This document shows positions 14,917-23,232 of a stretch of 23,232 nt of DNA, piece after piece. The stretch's first letter is position 1, and each line of letters starts with the position of its first letter. The translations under genes were made by a program, and so were the position numbers. This stretch comes from Symbiodinium natans (lineage: Eukaryota > Sar > Dinophyceae > Suessiales > Symbiodiniaceae), in contig CAJNDS010001323.1 in assembly GCA_905221605.1 (NCBI GenBank), positions 1 through 23,232 of the forward strand. Reading direction: 5' to 3'. Under the pieces are notes generated by a model, which was not told where the DNA came from, ran no database searches, and worked only from the letters and a program-made list of their open reading frames with translations.

Positions 14917-17145
14917 GGAGTTGATTCCTTGCCCTCTTTTTGTGTCTCCAAAACCACACACCTTTCACCACCCGCACACTTCCACACTTGAACAGCCAGC
15001 AGAACCCAGCCGACAGACACGCAAACGCACACCACCCACTGAAGCCACTTTGCACCTCATAATGACACACTTCATGACACACACGACTCTCTGCCAAAAC
15101 GCCGAAACCACAACACCACACACCCATTCGAGAAAACGATGTAAACACACACACACACACACACAGACACCACTGCAAGGTCACTGGTTTTTTTTTTGGT
15201 GTCACTTCTGCGACTCCATGCCTGACCACCCTTTGCCCACACTGACACTTTTCTTGCACACTGAAGCCAAAAGGCACAGAAACGGCACACACAGCGACCA
15301 AAAATGAAGGCACAGAAAGGCACCACACAGCGACCAAAAAGAAGGTGCAGAAAAGGTACCACACAGCAACCAAAAATGAAGACACAGAAAATGCAAACAC
15401 AACCAAAAAGTGAAGGCACAGAAAGGCACCAACACAGCGACCAAAATGAAGGCAGCACCTCACAGCAACCCAACAGCAACGGAAAAATTTAAGCACAGAG
15501 ACTGCAACCCAACAGCACCAAAAAATGAAGCACAGAAAAAAAAAAACATGCACCCGCAAACCAACCCACTTTGTTGCAACAAATTACACACACACACACA
15601 TCCACAACACTCTTGCACATGCACACTCAGAAAAACAGCCGAAACGACAAAATGCACATTCTTATAATGTCTTTTAGTTCCGATTGCATTTTTTTCACCG
15701 TCTTCCTGGTCAATCGACAGCTTGCCGGGCACTTACCAAAACACTTGCTGACTGTTTGTGTTTTAGTTCAAAGCGTTTTCTCGAAATTTTCTCTTTCTGA
15801 AGCTTGCAACCGAGAGATCATCCCAACAAAACGTAAAGAAAACATTGAACAAAAGCAAGAGAAAATTCTTTTCAGACGGGCCAAGGAAAAAGCAATGTTT
15901 TTGTAGTTCTTGCAAAAATTCCAAAAAAAACAATCACACTGACCTCTCATCATGGCCAGAACGACTTGAGAGTCGCCCAGCCTCGATTTTCATTCCCATT
16001 CGACTTTTTTGACAAAGCTTCGATTGCGTGCTCTTGTCTTTAATTTTCCAAAATGGCCAAACAGAAATTCAAGGCACACTGAAATTTGACAGAAGATTGA
16101 GCAGAAGAAACTCTGCTTTCTTTTTAGGCTGGGTGCCCTTAATTCTTTGTCTTTCGTTTTTGGTTGCGTGTTGCAATTCTTCCCTGGATTCAGCACCATT
16201 CAACGAATTTTCAAAATTTCTGAAGTCCCGAAAATGTTGAAAAAACCCTCAAAATCAACACTTGATCAGTTAAATTTGTTGAATTTACTCTGGTGTTTCG
16301 CTCGCTTCGCTCGCACTTATTCACATTCTGGAAATACACTTTGCAATTTTCAGGTGGTTTGGCTTGGGCGTCGCGCGCAACCTTAACGAATCAACACCAG
16401 GGTTGAACTCGTCTCGTCCCGCAGTTGATTTCTGTCCAAACGGCACTGTCAGAGGCTTTTAAAAACACTTGTTTCAAAGCATTGAACTTTTCCAAGCTGT
16501 TTCCACCGATGTTGACTCTGCACCCTTCTTTTCTCCTCTTCTGCCTTCAGGCCTTGCACCAAAACCTGGAGAATCTGAAACCCAAGATGAGGGGCAGCAA
16601 AGTTGATCGAAAAGGTAGGGAAGCTCCAGTGACCTCCACAGTTAGAGAAAGTTCCGGTTCCAAACAAGTTCACACTTTGCCGCCTTGCTGCCTGCTGTTC
16701 TAATTTTGGGGGAAGACTGACACAGGACTTAGACTGGAACCGACTGAGAGGCTTATTTGTTTTACTCGCAACGAGGAGCTGTGAAAGCCAGATCTGGCTT
16801 CCCGTGTGTGAAAAAAACGCCACAACTGGGCCCAAAAATGGCTCCTAAACTTGGGTTCCAATTTGAGGCTCCAACCTGGGTGGCCTTGTATGTTCACACA
16901 GGAAATCCAAAATCTAGGGCCCGTTTCGGTGCCCAGAATTGAGCTGCTTTTGGAACCCATTTGAGTTCAATAATAATTGAAAATCAACTCACAGACAAAC
17001 AAGATTTTTTCTATTCGATACTGTTTGCATCAACACTCAAGAAACAAAAAACGCGGTTGATACGCGTGTTCTTATCTTGCTAAACTTGTCTTTAGCTGGC
17101 ATTCAAGACAACAGTCTTGCATTGTTCCCGTGCGATCTTTCTCGC
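14884..17145. repeat. Tandem array unit 2 (2,262 bp)
   Basis: Full-length copy. In order it holds the edge ACTGTGGAGGTCAC, a CA tract near 15144, the 36-bp subrepeats (15271-15540), a second CA tract near 15586, a unique AT-rich part, a TTCGCTCGC tandem pair near 16300 and the inverted 42-bp pair. A CAAGAC/GTCTTG hairpin lies near its right end. Its left half shares diagnostic bases with unit 4, its right half with unit 1. Confidence 0.94.
15271..15540. repeat. 36-bp subrepeats within unit 2
   Basis: Unit starts at 15271, 15307, 15342, 15379, 15413, 15449, 15491 and 15528, so spacing is 34-42 bp. Minus-strand translations give Cys/Phe-rich repeats (CAFIFGRC-like), a by-product of the DNA period. 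Confidence 0.88.
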
Positions 17146-17178
17146 ACTGTGGAGGTCACTTCGGCTTGCCTACCTTTT
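16610..17178. repeat. Inverted 42-bp pair, units 2/3
   Basis: Same pair at 16610-16651 and 17137-17178. It also recurs in the following units, so a stem-loop of about 570 bp could form once per period. Confidence 0.8.
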
Positions 17179-19424
17179 GGAGTTGATTCCTTGCCCTCTT
17201 TTTGTGTCTCCAAAACCACACACCTTTCACCACCCGCACACTTCCACACTTGAACAGCCAGCAGAACCCAGCCGACAGACACGCAAACGCACACCACCCA
17301 CTGAAGCCACTTTGCACCTCATAATGACACACTTCATGACACACACGACTCTCTGCCAAAACGCCGAAACCACAACACCACACACCCATTCGAGAAAACG
17401 ATGTAAACACACACACACACACACACACAGACACCACTGCAAGGTCACTGTTTTTTTTTGGTGTCACTTCTGCGACTCCATGCCTTACCACCCTTTACCC
17501 ACACTGACACTTTTCTTGCACACTGAAGCCAAAAGGCACAGAAACGGCACACACAGCGACCAAAAATGAAGGCACAGAAAGGCACCACACAGCGACCAAA
17601 AGAAGGTGCAGAAAAGGCACCACACAGCAACCAAAAATGAAGACACAGAAAATGCAAAACACAACCAAAAAGTGAAGGCACAGAAAGGCACCAACACAGC
17701 GACCAAAATGAAGGCAGCACCTCACAGCAACCCAACAGCAACGGAAAAATTTAAGCACAGAGACTGCAACCCAACAGCACCAAAAAATGAAGCACAGAAA
17801 AAAAAAAACATGCACCCGCAAACCAACCCACTTTGTTGCAACAAATTACACACACACACACATCCACAACACTCTTGCACATGCACACTCAGAAAAACAG
17901 CCGAAACGACAAAATGCACATTCTTATAATGTCTTTTAGTTCCGATTGCATTTTTTCACCGTCTTTCTGGTCAATCGACAGCTTGCCGGGCACTTACCAA
18001 AACACTTGCTGACTGTTTGTGTTTTAGTTTAAAGCGGTTTCTCGAAATTTTCTTTCTGAAGCTTGCAACCGAGAGATTATCCCGACAAAAAGTAAAGAAA
18101 ACATTAAACAAAAGCAAGAGAAAATTCTTTTGCAGACGGACCAAGGAAAAATCTATGTTTTTGCAGTTCTTGCAAAAATTCAAAAAAAAACAATTACAAA
18201 AAAAAACAATTACACTGACCTCTCATCATGGCCAGAACGACTTGAGAGTCGCCCGGCCTCGATTTCCATTCCCATTCGACTTTTTTTGACAAAGCTTCGA
18301 TTGCGTGCTCTTGTCTTTAATTTTCCAAAATGGCCAAACAGAAATTCAAGGCACACTGAAATTTGACAGAAGATTGAGCAGAAGAAACTCTGCTTTCTTT
18401 TTAGGCTGGGTGCCCTTAATTCTTTGTCTTTCGTTTTTGGTTGCGTGTTGCAATTCTTCCCTGGATTCAGCACCATTCAACGAATTTTCAAAATTTCTGA
18501 AGTCCCGAAAATGTTGAAAAAACCCTCAAAATCAACACTTGATCAGTTAAATTTGTTGAATTTACTCTGGTGTTTCGCTCGCTTCGCTCGCACTTATTCA
18601 CATTCTGGAAATACACTTTGCAATTTTCAGGTGGTTTGGCTTGGGCGTCGCGCGCAACCTTAACGAATCAACACCAGGGTTGAACTCGTCTCGTCCCGCA
18701 GTTGATTTCTGTCCAAACGGCACTGTCAGAGGCTTTTAAAAACACTTGTTTCAAAGCATTGAACTTTTCCTAGCTGTTTCCACCGATGTTGACTCTGCAC
18801 CCTTCTTTTCTCCTCTTCTGCCTTCAGGCCTTGCACCAAAACCTGGAGAATCTGAAACCCAAGATGAGGGGCAGCAAAGTTGATCGAAAAGGTAGGAAAG
18901 CTCCAGTGACCTCCACAGTTAGAGAAAGTTCCGGTTCCAAACAAGTTCACACTTTGCCGCCTTGCTGCCTGCTGTTCTAATTTTGGGGGAAGACTGACAC
19001 AGGACTTAGACTGGAACCGACTAAGAGGCTTATTTGTTTTACTCGCAACGAGGAGCTGTGAAAGCCAGATCTGGCTTCCCGTGTGTGAAAAAAACGCCAC
19101 AACTGGGCCCAAAAATGGCTCCTAAACTTGGGTTCCAATTTGAGGCTCCAACCTGGGTGGCCTTGTATGTTCACACAGGAAATCCAAAATCTAGGGCCCG
19201 TTTTCGGTGCCCAGAATTGAGCTGCTTTTGGAACCCATTTGAGTTCAATAATAATTGAAAATCAACTCACAGACAAACAAGGTTTTTTCTATTCGATACT
19301 GTTTGCATCAACACTCAAGAAAACAAAAAACGCGGTTGATACGCGTGTTCTTATCTTGCTAAACTTGTCTTTAGCTGGCATTCAAGACAACAGTCTTGCA
19401 TTGTTCCCGTGCGATCTTTCTCGC
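17146..19424. repeat. Tandem array unit 3 (2,279 bp)
   Basis: Full-length copy. Its left half resembles unit 5 (AAAAGGCACC, AGCGGTTTCTCG). It has a duplicated CAAAAAAAAACAATTA stretch near 18180-18212. In its right half GGTAGGAAAG and ACTAAGAGG differ from units 1-2. A T for A change near 18771 puts a stop in the plus-strand frame open in units 1 and 2. Confidence 0.94.
17533..17805. repeat. 36-bp subrepeats within unit 3
   Basis: Same order as in unit 2. The third subunit has GGCACC where units 2 and 4 have GGTACC. Confidence 0.87.
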
Positions 19425-21640
19425 ACTGTGGAGGTCACTTCGGCTTGCCTACCTTTTGGAGTTGATTCCTTGCCCTCTTTTTGTGTCTCCAAAACCACAC
19501 ACCTTTCACCACCCGCACACTTCCACACTTGAACAGCCAGCAGAACCCAGACAGACACGCAAACGCACACCACCCACTGAAGCCACTTTGCACCTCATAA
19601 TGACACACTTCATGACACACACGACTCTCTGCCAAAACGCCGAAACCACAACACCACACACCCATTCGAGAAAACGATGTAAACACACACACACACACAC
19701 ACAGACACCACTGCAAGGTCACTGTTTTTTTTTTGGTGTCACTTCTGCGACTCCATGCCTTACCACCCTTTGCCCACACTGACACTTTTCTTGCACACTG
19801 AAGCCAAAAGGCACAGAAACGGCACACACAGCGACCAAAAATGAAGGCACAGAAAGGCACCACACAGCGACCAAAAAGAAGGTGCAGAAAAGGTACCACA
19901 CAGCAACCAAAAATGAAGACACAGAAAATGCAAACACAACCAAAAAGTGAAGGCACAGAAAGGCACCAACACAGCGACCAAAATGAAGGCAGCACCTCAC
20001 AGCAACCCAACAGCAACGGAAAAATTTAAGCACAGAGACTGCAACCCAACAGCACCAAAAAATGAAGCACAGAAAAAAAAAACATGCACCCGCAAACCAA
20101 CCCACTTTGTTGCAACAAATTACACACACACACATCCACAACACTCTTGCACATGCACACTCAGAAAAACAGCCGAAACGACAAAATGCACATTCTTATA
20201 ATGTCTTTTAGTTCCGATTGCATTTTTTTCACCGTCTTCCTGGTCAATCGACAGCTTGCCGGGCACTTACCAAAACACTTGCTGACTGTTTGTGTTTTAG
20301 TTCAAAGCGTTTTCTCGAAATTTTCTCTTTCTGAAGCTTGCAACCGAGAGATCATCCCAACAAAACGTAAAGAAAACATTGAACAAAAGCAAGAGAAAAT
20401 TCTTTTCAGACGGGCCAAGGAAAAAGCAATGTTTTTGTAGTTCTTGCAAAAATTCCAAAAAAAAACAATCACACTGACCTCTCATCATGGCCAGAACGAC
20501 TTGAGAGTCGCCCAGCCTCGATTTTCATTCCCATTCGACTTTTTTGACAAAGCTTCGATTGCGTGCTCTTGTCTTTAATTTTCCAAAATGGCCAAACAGA
20601 AATTCAAGGCACACTGAAATTTGACAGAAGATTGAGCAGAAGAAACTCTGCTTTCTTTTTAGGCTGGGTGCCCTTAATTCTTTGTCTTTCGTTTTTGGTT
20701 GCGTGTTGCAATTCTTCCCTGGATTCAGCACCATTCAACGAATTTGTCAAAATTTCTGAAGTCCCGAAAATGTTGAAAAAACCCTCAAAATCAACACTTG
20801 ATCAGTTAAATTTGTTGAATTTACTCTGGTGTTTCGCTCGCTTCGCTCGCACTTATTCACATTCTGGAAATACACTTTGCAATTTTCAGGTGGTTTGGCT
20901 TGGGCGTCGCGCGCAACCTTAACGAATCAACACCAGGGTTGAACTCGTCTCGTCCCGCAGTACTTGTTTCAAAGCATTGAACTTTTCCAAGCTGTTTCCA
21001 CCGATGTTGACTCTGCACCCTTCTTTTCTCCTCTTCTGCCTTCAGGCCTTGCACCAAAACCTGGAGAATCAAACCCAAGATGAGGGGCAGCAAAGTTGAT
21101 CGAAAAGGTAGGAAAGCTCCAGTGACCTCCACAGTTAGAGAAAGTTCCGGTTCCAAACAAGTTCACACTTTGCCGCCTTGCTGCCTGCTGTTCTAATTTT
21201 GGGGGAAGACTGACACAGGACTTAGACTGGAACCGACCAAGAGGCTTATTTGTTTTACTCGCAACGAGGAGCTGTGAAAGCCAGATCTGGCTTCCCGTGT
21301 GTGAAAAAAACGCCACAACTGGGCCCAAAAATGGCTCCTAAACTTGGGTTCCAATTTGAGGCTCCAACCTGGGTGGCCTTGTATGTTCACACAGGAAATC
21401 CAAAATCTAGGTCCGTTTTCGGTGCCCAGAATTGAGCTGCTTTTGGAACCCATTTTAGTTCAATAATAATTGAAAATCAACTCACAGACAAACAAGATTT
21501 TTTCTATTCGATACTGTTTGCATCAACACTCAAGAAAACAAAAAAACGCGGTTGATACGCGTGTTCTTATCTTGCTAAACTTGTCTTTAGCTGGCATTCA
21601 AGACAACAGTCTTGCATTGTTCCCGTGCGATCTTTCTCGC
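19425..21640. repeat. Tandem array unit 4 (2,216 bp)
   Basis: Its left half is near-identical to unit 2. It lacks about 44 bp after CCCGCAG at 20960 and two bases near 21070, which breaks frames on both strands that are open in units 1 and 2. A 3-4 bp loss near 19550 removes part of CCAGCCGACAG. Confidence 0.94.
19808..20082. repeat. 36-bp subrepeats within unit 4
   Basis: Same order and GGTACC variant as unit 2; the terminal A-run is shorter. Confidence 0.87.
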
Positions 21641-23232
21641 ACTGTGGAGGTCACTTCGGCTTGCCTACCTTTTGGAGTTGATTCCTTGCCCTCTTTTTGT
21701 GTCTCCAAAACCACACACCTTTCACCACCCGCACACTTCCACACTTGAACAGCCAGCAGAACCCAGCCGACAGACACGCAAACGCACACCACCCACTAAA
21801 GCCACTTTGCACCCACATCATGAAACACACCACACTCCATGACACACACAACTCTCTGCCAAAACGCCGAAACCACAACACACCACACCCATTCGAGGAA
21901 AACGATGTAACAACACAACACCCACACAGAAACCACGCAAGGTCACTGTTTTTTTTTTTTGGTGGTCCACTTCTGCGCTCCATGCGCTTACCACCTTTAC
22001 CCCACCTGACACTTTCTTGCACACTGAAGCCAAAAGGCACAGAAACGGCACAACAGCGACCAAAAATGAAGGCACAGAAAGGCACCACACAGCGACCAAA
22101 AGAAGGTGCAGAAAAGGCACCACACAGCAACCAAAAATGAAGACACAGAAAATGCAAAACACAACCAAAAAGTGAAGGCTAGAAAGGCACCAACACAGCG
22201 ACCAAAATGAAGGCAGCAACTCACAGCACACCCAAACCAGCAACGGAAAAACTTTAAGCACAGAGACTGGCATACCCAACCCAGCACCAAACAAGTGAAT
22301 ACAGAAGAAAAAAAAAAAAAAGACATGCACCCGCAAACCAATCCACTTTGTTGCACAAATTCACACACACATCCACAACAATCTTGCACATGCACACTCA
22401 GAAAAACAGCCGAAACGACAAAATGCACATTCTAATAATGTCTTTTAGTTCCAATTGCATTTTTTTCACCGTCTTTCTGGTCAATCGACAGCTTGCCGGG
22501 CACTTACCAAAACACTTGCCGACTGTTTGTGTTTTAGTTCAAAGCGGTTTCTCGAAATTTTCTCTTTCTGAAGCTTGCAACCAAGAGATCATCCCGACAA
22601 AAAGTAAAGAAAACATTGAACAAAAGCAAGAGAAAATTCTTTTTCAGACGGGCCAAGGAAAAACCAATGTTTTTGCAGTTCTTGCAAAAATTCAAAAAAG
22701 AAAACAATCACACTGACCTCTCATCATGGCCAGAACGACTTGAGAGTCGCCCAGCCATTTCCATTCCCATTCGACTTTTTTTGACAAAGCTTCGATTGCG
22801 TGCTCTTGTCTTTAATTTTCCAAAATGGCCAAACAGAAATTCAAGGCACACTGAAATTTGACAGAAGATTGAGCAGAAGAAACTCTGCTTTCTTTTTAGG
22901 CTGGGTGCCCTTAATTCTTTGTCTTTCGTTTTTGGTTGCGTGTTGCAATTCTTCCCTGGATTCAGCACCATTCAACGAATTTTTCAAAATTGCTGAAGTC
23001 CCGAAAATGTTGAAAAAACCCTCAAAATCAACACTTGATCAGTTAAATTTGTTGAATTTACTCTGGTGTTTCGCTCGCTTCGCTCGCACTTATTCACATT
23101 CTGGAAATACACTTTGCAATTTTCAGGTGGTTTGGCTTGGGCGTCGCGCGCAACCTTAACGAATCAACACCAGGGTTGAACTCGTCTCGTCCCGCAGTTG
23201 ATTTCTGTCCAAACGGCACTGTCAGAGGCTTT
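21641..23232. repeat. Tandem array unit 5, cut by the window end
   Basis: About 70% of a unit. The stretch from about 21810 to 22340 has many single-base and short indels not seen in other copies, after which identity returns to normal. The array continues beyond the window. Confidence 0.92.
22034..22320. repeat. 36-bp subrepeats within unit 5
   Basis: Same order, with the unit 3 variant GGCACC, but interrupted by scattered indels (for example GGCTAG for GGCACAG near 22180). Confidence 0.85.

Noticed and set aside
15271-15540. CRISPR-like array
   Set aside because: Units are contiguous diverged tandem repeats without unique spacers, in an evidently eukaryotic context.
14894-15559. Long Cys/Phe-rich minus-strand frames in the array
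   Set aside because: They arise from the 36-bp subrepeats and (CA)n tracts; lengths and frames differ between units through small indels.
16040-16075. Spliced-leader RNA gene in the tandem unit
   Set aside because: The ten-base core GCCATTTTGG of the dinoflagellate leader occurs on the minus strand once per unit, but the remaining leader bases and a following donor site do not match.

Overview
The window looks like nuclear DNA of a dinoflagellate (Symbiodiniaceae-like; about 0.75 sure). Two things point there. Arabidopsis-type telomere heptamers (TTTAGGG/CCCTAAA) are scattered through it, and its one convincing gene belongs to a multipass membrane protein family that I recall as greatly expanded in dinoflagellate genomes, carrying a 'FLD..CI.Q.D..L ... 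LLVLW...Y..RLWC.FELA.FL' motif. I see no rRNA, tRNA, CRISPR array, transposase or reverse transcriptase.

Region 1 (1 to about 12,740) is a mosaic of interstitial telomeric tracts in both orientations, from 3 to about 14 heptamers long. They are separated by short unique stretches, minisatellites (10-, 15-, 42- and 47-bp periods, a GGCCCTTGG block, G-runs) and several foldback elements of roughly 125-150 bp. Several foldbacks touch or contain telomeric heptamers. The tracts change orientation many times, so this is not a chromosome end.

Within region 1, one minus-strand gene occupies 8014 down to 5167. Its two exons (7422-8014 and 5167-6082) join across a 1,339-nt GT-AG intron into a 502-residue protein. 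It has about seven hydrophobic segments, a TIR-like motif block and a Cys/His cluster. The intron holds about 14 tandem telomere heptamers, other telomeric tracts and two adjacent foldbacks. Its 3' splice site lies in a triplicated short repeat. A degenerate 88-bp direct duplication lies just upstream of the start codon.

Region 2 (12,741 to the window end) is a head-to-tail array of a roughly 2.2-2.3 kb unit: four complete copies and about 70% of a fifth, running off the right edge. No run of telomeric heptamers lies inside the array. Each unit has about eight copies of a 36-bp subrepeat, (CA)n tracts and a pair of inverted 42-bp segments about 490 bp apart. Reading frames in the units are mostly broken between copies, so I treat the array as satellite-like DNA, with one minus-strand frame worth a second look. 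Its left border carries a 23-nt sequence matching an arm of one intronic foldback.
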